Positions 8,005 to 17,233 of a stretch of DNA of 55,732 nt are shown one piece after another (within the stretch, counting starts at the first letter, position 1; each line of letters opens with the position of its first letter). The stretch spans positions 1 through 55,732 of the forward strand of contig PLRS01000069.1 of NCBI GenBank assembly GCA_003164035.1, read 5' to 3'. The notes under the pieces were generated by a model, which saw nothing but the letters and a program-made list of their open reading frames with translations, did not search any database and had not been told where the DNA came from. Both the position numbers and the translations under genes were made by a program. Origin of the DNA: Bryobacterales bacterium. GTDB taxonomy: Bacteria; Acidobacteriota; Terriglobia; Bryobacterales; Bryobacteraceae.

Positions 8005-9160
8005 AGCTGCGGCCACCTTGACATTGGTTCGCCGGACGGCGATAGGTGCCGGAATCGTATTTCTGGCACTCTTTTCCAGCGGTTGCGGCGCCGGGAAAGC
8101 GGATGCCTCGCCTTCGCGCGCTACGCCGCCGCCCTCGGTTCGGGTGGGAGTTGTATCCGTCCGGACCGTGCCGGTCTACGGCGAATTCATCGGTCAAACG
8201 GACGCCAAAGAGACGGTGAATGTCATACCGCGAGTTACGGGATATCTGGAAAAGATCTACTTACGCGAGGGATCGCAGATACGCCGTGGCGACATGCTCT
8301 TTCAGGTCGAGCAGGCCAATTATAAGGCGGCCATGGAATCCGCCGAAGCCAAGCTCGCCCAGGACAAAGCCACGCTGGAGAAATACCGGCGCGATATCGC
8401 CCGCCTGGAGCCGCTGGTGAAAGAACAGGCCGCCACCCAGCAGGACCTGGACAGCGCCGTCGCCGGGCGCCTCGAGATGGAGGCCGCGCTGCGTGGCGAT
8501 CAGGCATCCATCGACACCGCCCAACTGAACCTGGACTACACCGTCATCCATTCCCCCATCGACGGGATCGTCGGCCGGCTTGGGGTGACGGTAGGCAATT
8601 ACGTGACCGCCGGGCAGGCCACCGCGCTGGCCACGGTCTCTTCGTTCGATCCGATGTATGTGTACTTCAGCGTCCCGGAGGCGACCTATCTGGCGTTTTA
8701 CAAGAAGTACGGCCAGGGGGCGCCCACGTCCGTGCCGGTGCAACTTGTTATGGCCGACGGCCAGACGTTCTCCCATCCGGGCGCGATTGACTTCGTCGAC
8801 CGTTCGGCCGATCCGCAAACCGGGACGGTGGGCTTGCGCGCCCGTTTCGCCAATCCCCAGGCGCTGTTGCGGCCGGGGCAGTTTGCGCGCATGCGATTCG
8901 TCCTGGAGCAGCGCGCCGGCGCCGTGCTGATCCCCAAGGAGGCGGTCACCCAGACGCTCACCAGCAAGTCCGTCCTGCTGGTTGACGGCCAAAACAAAGT
9001 CAGCGTCCGGACCGTGGCCACCGACGGCGAATACGAAGACTACTATATCGTCGGCGCGGGCTTGCAGGGCGGCGAGCGGATCGTCGTCGAGGGCACTCAA
9101 AAGGCCATCCCTGGAATGACGGTGCAGCCCGTCGCCGCAAACGACCAGAGGGGCAAGTAA
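7964..9160 (+). CDS. RND efflux periplasmic adaptor (HlyD/AcrA family lipoprotein)
   Basis: A 398-aa membrane fusion protein that links the inner membrane pump to the outer membrane channel. From the ATG at 7964 it has a long basic N-region (two Arg at 23-24), a hydrophobic stretch and a lipobox LFSSGC with Cys41, so it should be a lipoprotein. Then come the barrel-sandwich/lipoyl halves (TVNVIPRVTGYLEKIYLREG and DYTVIHSPIDGIVGRLG), an alpha-hairpin between them (KAAMESAEAKLAQDKATLEK), and a beta-barrel and membrane-proximal domain (ALLRPGQFARMRF, VLIPKEAV). A GTG at 7931 is possible but would only lengthen the N-region. The start overlaps marR by 41 bp, and the pump gene follows after one base. 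Confidence 0.94.
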   Translation: MRILSAKPSVTSFEAAATLTLVRRTAIGAGIVFLALFSSGCGAGKADASPSRATPPPSVRVGVVSVRTVPVYGEFIGQTDAKETVNVIPRVTGYLEKIYLREGSQIRRGDMLFQVEQANYKAAMESAEAKLAQDKATLEKYRRDIARLEPLVKEQAATQQDLDSAVAGRLEMEAALRGDQASIDTAQLNLDYTVIHSPIDGIVGRLGVTVGNYVTAGQATALATVSSFDPMYVYFSVPEATYLAFYKKYGQGAPTSVPVQLVMADGQTFSHPGAIDFVDRSADPQTGTVGLRARFANPQALLRPGQFARMRFVLEQRAGAVLIPKEAVTQTLTSKSVLLVDGQNKVSVRTVATDGEYEDYYIVGAGLQGGERIVVEGTQKAIPGMTVQPVAANDQRGK

Positions 9161-9161
9161 C

Positions 9162-12100
9162 TTGGCCAAACTCTTCATTCGCCGCCCGGTTCTGGCCATC
9201 GTGGTTTCGCTCGTGATCCTGATCGCGGGTGGAATCAGCATCTTCCTTCTGCCGGTCGCCCAGTATCCGGAGATCTCGCCGCCCACCGTGCAGGTTTCGG
9301 CGGCCTATGTGGGCGCCAACGCCGAAACCGTGGAGCAGACCGTGGCCGCTCCCATCGAACAACAGGTGAACGGCGTCGAAAACCTGCTCTACATGCAGTC
9401 GCAGAGCGGCAACGACGGCAGCTACGGATTGACCTGCACGTTCAAGGTGGGTACCAATGTCGACATCGCCGCCGTCCAGGTGCAGAACCGCGTCAGCCAG
9501 GCGACTCCCATGCTGCCCGCCGAAGTGACGCAGTCCGGCGTGACGGTCAACAAGCAATCCACCAACATCGTGCAGATTGTCAACCTCATTTCTCCGGACA
9601 AAACCTATGACGAGTTGTTTCTGAACAATTACGCGACCATCCACGTGGTAGACGAGCTCGCCCGCCTTCCCGGAGTCGGGCAGGTAATGAACGGCGGCGG
9701 ACGCGCCTATGCCATGCGCTTCTGGGTGCGGCCGGACCGCCTGGCTCAATTGGGCGTCGGCACATCGGACCTGATCGCCGCCATCGACGAGCAAAACCAG
9801 CAGGCCGCGGTTGGCGGCTTTGGCCTGCCCCCTTCTCCCGGTGGGCAGAGAGTCCAGTTGGCCGCCCGCACGCTCGGGCGCCTCACTACCGTGGACGAAT
9901 TCGAGAACATCGTCATCCGGTCCCGGCGCAACGGGCAGGTTCTCCGCCTGCGCGATGTGGCGCGTACCGAACTGGGCGCCCAGGACTATCAGTCCGTGGG
10001 GCGGTTGGGCACCGAGGCGACGGGGGTGATGCTGATCTATCAGCTTCCCGGCGCGAACGCGCTGGATGTTGCCGCGGTGGTGCAGAAGAAGATGAAGGAA
10101 CTGGCCAAGTCGTTCCCTTCCGGCCTGGAGTATCGCGTCTCGGTGGATACCACGCGGTTTGTCTCGGCGTCGGTGGACGAGGTACTCGTCACCCTGGGCG
10201 AAGCCATGCTGCTGGTGATCCTGGTGGTGTTCGTCTTCCTCGGAAACTGGCGCGCCACCCTGATTCCCCTTTTGGCCGTCCCGGTGTCGCTGGTGGGCAC
10301 GTTCGCCGCGTTCGTGGCCCTGGGCTTTTCCATCAACCTATTGACGCTATTCGCGCTGGTACTGGCGATCGGCATCGTGGTGGACGACGCGATCGTCGTG
10401 GTGGAAGCTGTGGAACACCACATCGAGGAGGGTCTCACCCCGCTCGCTGCCACCGAACAGGCCATGAGCGAGGTTTCCGGGCCGGTGATCGGTATCGCGC
10501 TGGTGCTCACTTCCGTATTTCTGCCGGTGGCTTTCCTGGGCGGAATCACCGGGCAACTCTACCGGCAGTTCGCCCTGACGCTGTCGGTATCGGTGCTTCT
10601 GTCGGCTCTGGTTGCGCTCAGCCTGACGCCGGCGCTGTGCGCCATGCTGCTGCGTCCAAGAAAACGAACGCACGGGCCGGTGGGCTGGCTGCTGAACGGA
10701 TTCAATCGCCTGTTCGGCCGCGCGACCAACGTCTATGTCGGCTTCAGCCGGGGGGTAATCCGCCTGGCGCCGCTGGCGGTGCTGGCTCTGCTGGGGCTGT
10801 ATATGGCGACATGGTGGATGGTGAAGACGGTGCCGACATCGTTCCTCCCGGAAGAAGACCTCGGGTTTCTGATCGTCAACCTCCAGTTACCCGACGGATC
10901 TTCGCTCGACCGTACCGATGCGGCCATGCTCGAGGGGACGCGAATCCTACTGGCTACCCGCGGCGTGGACAGCGCGGTCGGCCTGACGGGATTCGGCATT
11001 CTCGCGGGGGCTAACACGTCCAGCGTCGGAACGTTTTTCGTCTCGCTGAAACCTTGGAGGGAACGGCAGTCGCCGGAGTTGAGCGCGCAGGGCATCGCCG
11101 CGACTCTCAATCAACGGCTGGCGGGTATTGCGGAGGCTTCCACCAGGGTGGTCAATCCGCCGCCGATCATGGGCCTCGGTGTCTCCGGCGGCTTTCAAAT
11201 GGAAGTGCAGGACCAGAGCGGCGGCGACATCTCGTTCCTGGACGGCGCGGTGAACCGGCTCCTCGCGGCCAGCCGCGGCCAGCCGCAAGTCGGCTTTCTG
11301 TACAGTACATTCCGCCCCAACGTGCCGCAGATCCGGCTGGACGTCGACCGCGAAAAAGTCAAATCCCTGCAAGTTCCGGTCAGCAGTGTGTTCCAGACCA
11401 TGCAGGCGTACCTCGGCGGCTACTATGTCGACCAGTTCAACCTTTACGGGCGCACGTGGCGGGTCTATATTCAGGCCGAGCCGGGGTATCGCGCCCAGAC
11501 GTCGGATTTGTCCCAGCTTTACGTTGGCAACAGCGACGGCAAGATGGTGCCGCTCGGCACCATCGTCAAGACCGTTTCCATCGCGGGCCCCGACACGATC
11601 ATGCGGTACAACATGTACCGCGCGGCGGAGATTCAGGGTCAGGCCTCGCCCGGATCCAGTTCCGGCCAAGCCATCGCCGCCATGGAAGACGCCGCCAAGG
11701 CACTTCCCGAGGGAGCCGGGTACGCCTGGACCGGAACGGCGTACCAGGAGAAAGAATCCGGCTCCGAGCAAGGCAGGATCGTCGCGCTGGCGCTGGTCTT
11801 CGTGTTCCTCTGCCTGGCGGCCCTTTATGAGAGCTGGGCCATCCCCTTCTCGGTTCTGCTGGGAGTTCCGATCGGTATGTTCGGCGCCTTCTTGGCCGTA
11901 TGGCTGCGCGGTCTCAACGACGATATCTACGTTCAGATCGGGCTCATCATGCTGATCGGCCTGGCGGCCAAGAACGCCATCCTGATCGTGGAATACGCCC
12001 GCACCCGGCACGAAGAGCACGGCATGACCCTGGTGGAGTCCGCATTGACCGGCGCCCGTCTGCGCCTCCGGCCGATTCTGATGACATCGTTCGCATTCAT

Positions 12101-12314
12101 TCTCGGCGTGTTCCCCATGGTGATTTCCTCGGGAGCCGGCGCCGGCAGCCGCCGTTCGCTGGGCACCGCGGTGTGCTTCGGAATGCTGGCGGCCACGTCG
12201 CTGGGAGTCTTCGTGATTCCCGTGCTCTATGTGCTGGTCGAGGGTCTGAAAGAGAAGATCGCCGGAAAACGGCCCGTGAAAGCGCCGGCCGCGCTGGAAA
12301 GTGGCAACGCATGA
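9162..12314 (+). CDS. RND multidrug efflux pump permease (AcrB/MexB, HAE1 type)
   Basis: A 1050-aa inner membrane proton/drug antiporter of normal family length. It begins at TTG (9162), one base after the adaptor stop, with the typical LFIRRPVLAIVVSLVILIAGG first membrane helix. The periplasmic start QYPEISPPTVQVSAAYVGA is a hallmark of the HAE1 class. The proton relay is intact: paired Asp in GIVVDDAIVVVEAVEHH (TM4) and the Lys in GLAAKNAILIVEYA (TM10). The repeat architecture is 12 helices with two large periplasmic loops, the second starting near VPTSFLPEEDLGF. The C-terminus reaches VIPVLYVLVEGL before a short basic tail. Substrates cannot be read from sequence. The last four bases overlap the next gene (ATGA). 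Confidence 0.96.
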   Translation: MAKLFIRRPVLAIVVSLVILIAGGISIFLLPVAQYPEISPPTVQVSAAYVGANAETVEQTVAAPIEQQVNGVENLLYMQSQSGNDGSYGLTCTFKVGTNVDIAAVQVQNRVSQATPMLPAEVTQSGVTVNKQSTNIVQIVNLISPDKTYDELFLNNYATIHVVDELARLPGVGQVMNGGGRAYAMRFWVRPDRLAQLGVGTSDLIAAIDEQNQQAAVGGFGLPPSPGGQRVQLAARTLGRLTTVDEFENIVIRSRRNGQVLRLRDVARTELGAQDYQSVGRLGTEATGVMLIYQLPGANALDVAAVVQKKMKELAKSFPSGLEYRVSVDTTRFVSASVDEVLVTLGEAMLLVILVVFVFLGNWRATLIPLLAVPVSLVGTFAAFVALGFSINLLTLFALVLAIGIVVDDAIVVVEAVEHHIEEGLTPLAATEQAMSEVSGPVIGIALVLTSVFLPVAFLGGITGQLYRQFALTLSVSVLLSALVALSLTPALCAMLLRPRKRTHGPVGWLLNGFNRLFGRATNVYVGFSRGVIRLAPLAVLALLGLYMATWWMVKTVPTSFLPEEDLGFLIVNLQLPDGSSLDRTDAAMLEGTRILLATRGVDSAVGLTGFGILAGANTSSVGTFFVSLKPWRERQSPELSAQGIAATLNQRLAGIAEASTRVVNPPPIMGLGVSGGFQMEVQDQSGGDISFLDGAVNRLLAASRGQPQVGFLYSTFRPNVPQIRLDVDREKVKSLQVPVSSVFQTMQAYLGGYYVDQFNLYGRTWRVYIQAEPGYRAQTSDLSQLYVGNSDGKMVPLGTIVKTVSIAGPDTIMRYNMYRAAEIQGQASPGSSSGQAIAAMEDAAKALPEGAGYAWTGTAYQEKESGSEQGRIVALALVFVFLCLAALYESWAIPFSVLLGVPIGMFGAFLAVWLRGLNDDIYVQIGLIMLIGLAAKNAILIVEYARTRHEEHGMTLVESALTGARLRLRPILMTSFAFILGVFPMVISSGAGAGSRRSLGTAVCFGMLAATSLGVFVIPVLYVLVEGLKEKIAGKRPVKAPAALESGNA

Positions 12315-13696
12315 AGCGCCTGAGACTCATGGGCACCCTGGCCGGAACCGTGTTTCTGGCTGCTTGCGTGGTGGGCCCCGACTACCGCCGCCCGGCGACC
12401 CAGATTCCCGCCACGTTCCGCGATGCCCCTCCGACGACCCCGCAGGAGGCGGCATCGTTCGCCGATCTGCCGTGGTGGCAGATCTTTCGCGACCCGGTGC
12501 TGCAAAACCTGATCCGCACCGCGCTCGAAAGGAACTATGACGTTCGCATCGCTTCCGAGCAGATCGCGGCGGCGCGCGCGCAGGTGGTCATCACACACGC
12601 CAACCAGTTGCCGAACGTCTCGGGCGACGGCACCTACACCGGGGGCAAAAGCGTCGCGGCCGGCTATACCACCGATACCCACCTGTTGGTCCTCACCGCC
12701 GACGTGAACTATCAGATCGACCTGTTCGGCGGTCTGCGGCGAGCCACCGAAGCGTCCCGCGCGCAACTCCTGGCTACCGAAGAGGCCCGGCGCACGGTCA
12801 TCATGACGCTGGTCAGCGATGTGGCCACCGACTACTATCAACTTCTTTCGCTCGATCTGCAACTGCAGATCGCCAAGCAAACCGTCAAGTCCCAGACCGA
12901 GTCGGTGCGCTTGACCAAGCTGCGGGTGGATCACGGAACCGCGACCCAGGTCGACATTCTGCAGGCCCAGCAGGTGCTGGATTCGGCCAACGAGCAGATT
13001 CCGGAGCTGGAACGGCAGGTGGGCCGCTACGAAGACGCGATCAGCCTGCTGCTGGGCAATTATCCGGAAGCCACGCCGCGGGGACTCGTTCTCACCGATC
13101 AGTACCTGGCGCCGGAGGTGCCCCCCGGCCTCACCTCCGCGCTGCTCGAGCGCCGGCCGGACATTCGCCAATCCGAGAAGATGCTGATGTTCTACAATGC
13201 CGAGATTGGAGTCGCCAAAGCGGCCTTGTTCCCGCAGCTCACGCTGAGTGGCTCCTTCGGCCCCAGCGCCGTGTTTACCAGTCTGATGAACGGCCATCCC
13301 GCCATCTGGACCTGGGGATCGTCGTTGACGCAGTCCGTATTCGACGCCGGCGCGCTCCGTGCAAAAGTGAAGGTCGCCGAGTCCGACCAGCGGCAGGCCT
13401 TGCTTTCCTATTCTCAAACCATTCAGAAAGCGTTCGGCGAAGTCGCCGACACCCTGATCGACTACCGCCAGTACCACGAGCTACGCCTGCGCGAAGAACG
13501 CTCGGTGGCGACCCTCAAAGAGTCGGTGCGCCTGGCGAATATGCGCTATCGAGGCGGAATCACGACCTACCTGGAAGTCCTCGATAGCCAGCGTTCGTTG
13601 CTTTCCGAGCAATTGACGCTGGCGCAGACCCGCGGCAACGAATACCAATCGTTGGTGAAGCTCTACAAGGCTCTCGGCGGTGGCTGGCAACAGTAG
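12311..13696 (+). CDS. Outer membrane efflux channel lipoprotein (OprM/NodT family)
   Basis: A 461-aa TolC-like channel that completes the tripartite pump. The ATG at 12311 overlaps the pump stop (ATGA) and gives a lipoprotein signal with Cys19 in FLAACVVGPDYRRP; the VGPDYRRP stretch is diagnostic for the OprM/NodT group. Two repeats of the outer membrane efflux domain follow (first half near LRTALERNYDVRIASEQIAA-like sequence, second near RRPDIRQSEKMLMFYNAEIG), each with long coiled-coil helices and a DLFGG turn. The C-terminus ends at VKLYKALGGGWQQ, typical of the family. A longer upstream frame exists inside the pump gene, but its sequence is antisense-like and was not used. Expression should follow the MarR promoter. 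Confidence 0.94.
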   Translation: MKRLRLMGTLAGTVFLAACVVGPDYRRPATQIPATFRDAPPTTPQEAASFADLPWWQIFRDPVLQNLIRTALERNYDVRIASEQIAAARAQVVITHANQLPNVSGDGTYTGGKSVAAGYTTDTHLLVLTADVNYQIDLFGGLRRATEASRAQLLATEEARRTVIMTLVSDVATDYYQLLSLDLQLQIAKQTVKSQTESVRLTKLRVDHGTATQVDILQAQQVLDSANEQIPELERQVGRYEDAISLLLGNYPEATPRGLVLTDQYLAPEVPPGLTSALLERRPDIRQSEKMLMFYNAEIGVAKAALFPQLTLSGSFGPSAVFTSLMNGHPAIWTWGSSLTQSVFDAGALRAKVKVAESDQRQALLSYSQTIQKAFGEVADTLIDYRQYHELRLREERSVATLKESVRLANMRYRGGITTYLEVLDSQRSLLSEQLTLAQTRGNEYQSLVKLYKALGGGWQQ

Positions 13697-13884
13697 CCGC
13701 CAGGTGTCCCCGAAAGACGAATTCACGTCGGCGTCGCGTCAGACCGTCCCCAGTGTCCATTCCCAGTGTCCCGTCCCTGGCGCTCTTGGTTGCGCACCCG
13801 TTTGGCATCTTGACACCAACTCAATTCCCGCTTACTCTGAAACCAGGCAAGCAGCACCTCTATTAAGTGGTGTTATGAGGTAAG

Positions 13885-15549
13885 GTGGCGGAAATGATTT
13901 GTGAAACCCTGCCTGGGACAGCGACTGGCACGGCCGCTCCCATCGTGGTCGGTGACACCGGCCGGCTTTCTCTCGATGGCGTAATGGCGGTGGCCCGCGA
14001 TTACGCCGAGGTTGGGTTGAGCGAAGCGGCCCAGGCCCGCATGCGCCGCAGCCGGGCCTTGCTCCTCGACAAACTGGCGCGGGGCGAGGCGATCTACGGC
14101 GTCACCACCGGGTTCGGCGGCAACGCGCATTACCAGATTCCGCCCAGCAAACTGGGCGATCTGCAGACCAACCTGCTGCGCATGCTCAAGGCCGGCGTCG
14201 GCCGGTACCTCCCGCCGGAGGTAGTGCGCGCCTCGATGCTCCTGCGGATCAACGCGCTCGCGTTCGGATGGTCCTCGGCGCGGGTCGGCGCGGCCCTCCA
14301 CCTGGTGGAATTCCTCAATCGCCGCGTCACCCCGCTGGTGCCCGAATACGGCTCGGTGGGCGCTTCGGGCGACCTGATTCCCACCTGCTACATTGCCAGT
14401 TGCCTGTGCGGCGAAGGCACGGTTCTGGTCGATGGCGCGGCGATTCCGGCCGCCGAAGCCCTCCGGCGCATGGGCCTCGCTCCGCTCACGCTGGAAGCCA
14501 AGGAAGGTCTGGCGCTGCTGAACGGCACGACGATGATGACGGCGCTGGCGGCGATGGCGCTGGCGCAGGTGGAATCCGCCTTCGCCGTCGCTTTGGGCGC
14601 CATTGCCATGGCCGCGGAAGCGCTGGGCTCCTCGGCCGACTATTACGATCCGCGCATTCAGTCCGTCAAAGGCCATCCCGGCCAGATCGCCGTCGCCGCC
14701 ATCATGCGCAAACTGCTCGAAGGTTCGGCGCTTGCCCCAGGTCTCGAAGAAATCCGCGCCCGCGTGGCGCGCACCGGGGCTCTGGCGCGCCAGCAGGATT
14801 CGGTCGAAGCCGCCCCCGAATCGCTGCAGGCTCCTTACTCGCTGCGCTGCGTTCCGCAGGGCCTCGGCCCCATGTGGGATTCGCTTGGCGCCGTGCGCGA
14901 AGTGGTGGAACGCGAAGTCAATTCCGTCAACGACAATCCTCTCGTCGACCCCGAAACCGGCGACGTGCTGCACACCGGCAATTTCTACGGCGGCCACATC
15001 GCCCGGTACCTCGACGGCATGAAGATCGACATCGCGACTCTGGCCAACTGGCTGCACTCCATCGTCGCCCTGCTGATGGACTCGCGCTTTTCGCGCGGCC
15101 TGCCCAATTCGCTCAGCCCCAACCCCGGCCTGCACCAGGGTTTCAAGGGGTTGCAGTTGTGCCATAGCAGCCTGGTCACCTCCCTGCGGCAGCAGAGCGC
15201 GCCCTCGTCGATTCACACCTTGCCCACCGAGCAGTACAACCAGGACGTAGTGAGCCTGGGAACCCACGCCGCGCTCACGGCTTTCGAAATGAGCGCCAAG
15301 CTGCGCGACGTGGTGGCCATGACGCTGCTGGCTTCGGCCCAGGCGGCCGAGTTGCGCGGCGGCGCCGCCCGGCTGGCGCCCGCCACCCGCGCCATGCATG
15401 CCGCGGTTCGCGCGGTGAGCCCCATGGTTACCGTGGATCGCCCGCTCGACGAGGAAATCGCCTCGGTTGCGGCTCTGATCGACCGGGCCATGATCCCGGT
15501 ACCCAAAGGGCTTTTTCCGCCTTCGGACTCTAGCGCTAAGAGGAAGTAG
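13885..15549 (+). CDS. Aromatic amino acid ammonia-lyase or aminomutase (MIO enzyme)
   Basis: A 554-aa member of the histidine/phenylalanine ammonia-lyase superfamily. The Ala160-Ser161-Gly162 triad in GSVGASGDLIP would cyclise into the MIO electrophile, and the catalytic Tyr71 lies in YGVTTGFGGNAHYQIP. The late active-site loop reads EQYNQDVVSLGTHAAL; the NQD form is the one seen in PAL, TAL and aminomutases, whereas histidine ammonia-lyases usually have NQED. KEGLALLNGT and SVNDNPLVDPETG are also standard. It probably deaminates Phe or Tyr (to cinnamate or coumarate) or makes a beta-amino acid. No hut genes are nearby. GTG at 13885 is used; ATG at 13894, preceded by AGGTGG, is an equally good start. 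The gene seems monocistronic. Confidence 0.9.
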   Translation: MAEMICETLPGTATGTAAPIVVGDTGRLSLDGVMAVARDYAEVGLSEAAQARMRRSRALLLDKLARGEAIYGVTTGFGGNAHYQIPPSKLGDLQTNLLRMLKAGVGRYLPPEVVRASMLLRINALAFGWSSARVGAALHLVEFLNRRVTPLVPEYGSVGASGDLIPTCYIASCLCGEGTVLVDGAAIPAAEALRRMGLAPLTLEAKEGLALLNGTTMMTALAAMALAQVESAFAVALGAIAMAAEALGSSADYYDPRIQSVKGHPGQIAVAAIMRKLLEGSALAPGLEEIRARVARTGALARQQDSVEAAPESLQAPYSLRCVPQGLGPMWDSLGAVREVVEREVNSVNDNPLVDPETGDVLHTGNFYGGHIARYLDGMKIDIATLANWLHSIVALLMDSRFSRGLPNSLSPNPGLHQGFKGLQLCHSSLVTSLRQQSAPSSIHTLPTEQYNQDVVSLGTHAALTAFEMSAKLRDVVAMTLLASAQAAELRGGAARLAPATRAMHAAVRAVSPMVTVDRPLDEEIASVAALIDRAMIPVPKGLFPPSDSSAKRK

Positions 15550-15671
15550 CGCGGGAAGCCGAGCGAAAAAAGCAGCGGCAATGACAAGCTCCGCCAGCGG
15601 AGCCTCGCCGCGGGCCTCCGCAGCCAAACCCCTACAACGTGCCAAAATAGGAAAGAGAGACGCCACCTCCC

Positions 15672-15983
15672 ATGACCACGGAAGAACGCTTCGAACGCAT
15701 CGAACACGTAACCGCCGGCATCGCCGAAGAGCGCCGCAAGGACCGCCAGGAGTACAAAGAACTCTGGCGCGACACCCAGCGCCAAATTCACGAGCTCGCC
15801 CTCGAAACGCGCCTCCGCTTCGACCAGATCGGAGACCGCCTGGAACAAGTGGGCAACCGAATCGACCGCCTCGCCGCCGAGTCGCGCGCCCAAGACAAAG
15901 CCCTCGGCGAACGCATCGACCAGATGGTATCCGCCATCGGCCAAATCCTCACCAAGCAGCCGCCCGCCGCCGAAGACAACTGA
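15672..15983 (+). CDS. Small coiled-coil protein of unknown function
   Basis: A 103-aa, highly charged protein predicted to be almost wholly helical. Heptad-like spacing of Leu/Ile/Val is visible from about 35 to 92 (HELALETRLRFDQIGDRLEQ, then VGNRIDRLAAESRA and LGERIDQMVSAIGQIL). It has no signal peptide, membrane segment or cysteine. It starts at ATG 15672 after CACCTCCC, with no good Shine-Dalgarno. Short proteins of this type are frequent in Acidobacteria and resemble t-SNARE or DUF-type coiled coils, but no family is assigned. The following 200 bp contain a nearly identical leader (GCCGCCTCCCATGA) in front of a 16-codon remnant. Confidence 0.6.
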   Translation: MTTEERFERIEHVTAGIAEERRKDRQEYKELWRDTQRQIHELALETRLRFDQIGDRLEQVGNRIDRLAAESRAQDKALGERIDQMVSAIGQILTKQPPAAEDN

Positions 15984-16002
15984 AACAGAGAAGCCGCCTC
16001 CC

Positions 16003-16053
16003 ATGAACGACCCGCGGCTCTACCAGGCCGTCGGCCTCAAGATCGCTGATTGA
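16003..16053 (+). pseudogene. Possible remnant of a GntR-type regulator start
   Basis: A 16-codon frame, MNDPRLYQAVGLKIAD then stop, sits 19 bp after the coiled-coil gene. GntR/FadR-type regulators commonly begin with a peptide of the form xPRLYQxVxxxI. The following bases show no continuation of such a protein in any frame. It may be a decayed gene end, or chance; confidence is low. Confidence 0.2.
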
Positions 16054-16191
16054 TCCTAGAGAACGGGAACAAAATTTTCGTAAGGCCCCTATAACGAGCC
16101 TAAAGCGCTGCCCTAGGGTTAACCATTCGGAACTGTACGGAGTTCCGACCTCCCTGCTACCCTCTGAGTGGGTGAGGGTAGAAATAGCTCA

Positions 16192-17232
16192 TTGATTTCA
16201 CTGCGTAAGGAAATCGAGGTATCCGACCAGGTCGCCACGCGCCTGAAGTCCCTGCTCAAGGCCTTTTTGGGCTTGACCGGAGTCTTGCCCAAGACCGCCC
16301 TGCCGGCCGATCCCGACCTGTCCGGGCTTTGCCGCGAGAACCTGGAGCGGGCGACGGTGCGCTTCGAGACCGCGGACATTCCGACCGCCGCCATCGAAGC
16401 GGCCGGCAAGATGTGCGTCGATCAAGTGGAGGCGATTTACGCCGCCAACAAGGCCGCGATCGAGGAAAGGGACGCGGCGCTCAAGGAAGTTGTCACTACC
16501 GTCGCCGACGCCGTTAAGGGGTTCAAAGGCCACGGCGAAAAGCACAAGTCCGCGCTCACCCAACTGGCTGACGATTTTGGCGAGCTCTCGCGCGTGGAAG
16601 ACGTCGGCGATCTGCGCCGCAGGCTTCGGGACGAGATCGCCAAACTCCACCAGTGCGCCGACGAGATCCGGCGCGACAGCGACGAAACGGCCCGCCGCTT
16701 CGAAACCCAGATCTCCAGTTTCCGGCAACGCCTGGAGATGGCGCGCACGGATTCCTCCATCGACCGGCTGACCGGCCTGGGCAGCCGGCGTGAAGCGGAG
16801 CGGCACCTGGCCAAGCTTGGGGAAGAGAAGGGTCCGGTAACGGTCCTGCTCTACAGCGTCGAAGGGCTGCAGGAGATCAACGACCGGTTCGGGCCGCTAT
16901 TCGGCGATAAACTGCTGCGGGCTTTTGCCCATTTGCTGCACGAGCGCTACGGCGACGAAGACCAGGTCTATCGCTGGAGCGCGCACGAATTCCTGGCGGT
17001 GGTGCTGGGGTCGATGCCGATCGCCTTGGAGTTGGCGCGCCATACCTGCCGGACGTTCTTCACCACCAAGTACCAAACCGCCGAGCTCGGTGAGAACGTG
17101 GCTCTGCGCTCCCGCGTGGCCGTAAACGCCGCGCCCTATCAGCGCGGCGAGAGCGTGGAAGAACTGCTTCGCCGCGCGCGTCAGGGTTTGCAGCCGGTCG
17201 AGGCCGGGGGAAAGAGCCTGGGGGGGCGCTAA
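16192..17232 (+). CDS. Degenerate GGDEF-domain protein with helical N-terminus
   Basis: About 346 aa. The first 190 residues are helical (coiled coil around VVTTVADAVKGFKGHGEKHK and FETQISSFRQRLEMARTDS). Residues of about 190-340 align with a diguanylate cyclase domain, beginning IDRLTGLGSRREAERHL. The signature GGDEF is SAHEF here (bases 16978-16992), and the metal-binding Asp positions of the first strand are Ser and Glu (LLYSVEGLQEINDRFG). Synthesis of c-di-GMP is therefore unlikely, and a sensory or scaffold role is inferred. TTG at 16192 was chosen; GTG at 16168 is also in frame. The stop lies one base before the ATG of the hybrid histidine kinase, so the two are probably co-translated and may act in one pathway. 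Confidence 0.8.
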   Translation: MISLRKEIEVSDQVATRLKSLLKAFLGLTGVLPKTALPADPDLSGLCRENLERATVRFETADIPTAAIEAAGKMCVDQVEAIYAANKAAIEERDAALKEVVTTVADAVKGFKGHGEKHKSALTQLADDFGELSRVEDVGDLRRRLRDEIAKLHQCADEIRRDSDETARRFETQISSFRQRLEMARTDSSIDRLTGLGSRREAERHLAKLGEEKGPVTVLLYSVEGLQEINDRFGPLFGDKLLRAFAHLLHERYGDEDQVYRWSAHEFLAVVLGSMPIALELARHTCRTFFTTKYQTAELGENVALRSRVAVNAAPYQRGESVEELLRRARQGLQPVEAGGKSLGGR

Positions 17233-17233
17233 A

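Noticed and set aside
11900-12310. In-frame upstream extension of the efflux channel gene
   Set aside because: The extension lies inside the pump gene and lacks a signal peptide, whereas ATG 12311 gives a lipobox and the standard ATGA overlap.
13873-15666. 597-codon frame antisense to the ammonia-lyase gene
   Set aside because: Mirror of a strongly supported coding gene; composition typical of antisense GC-rich DNA.
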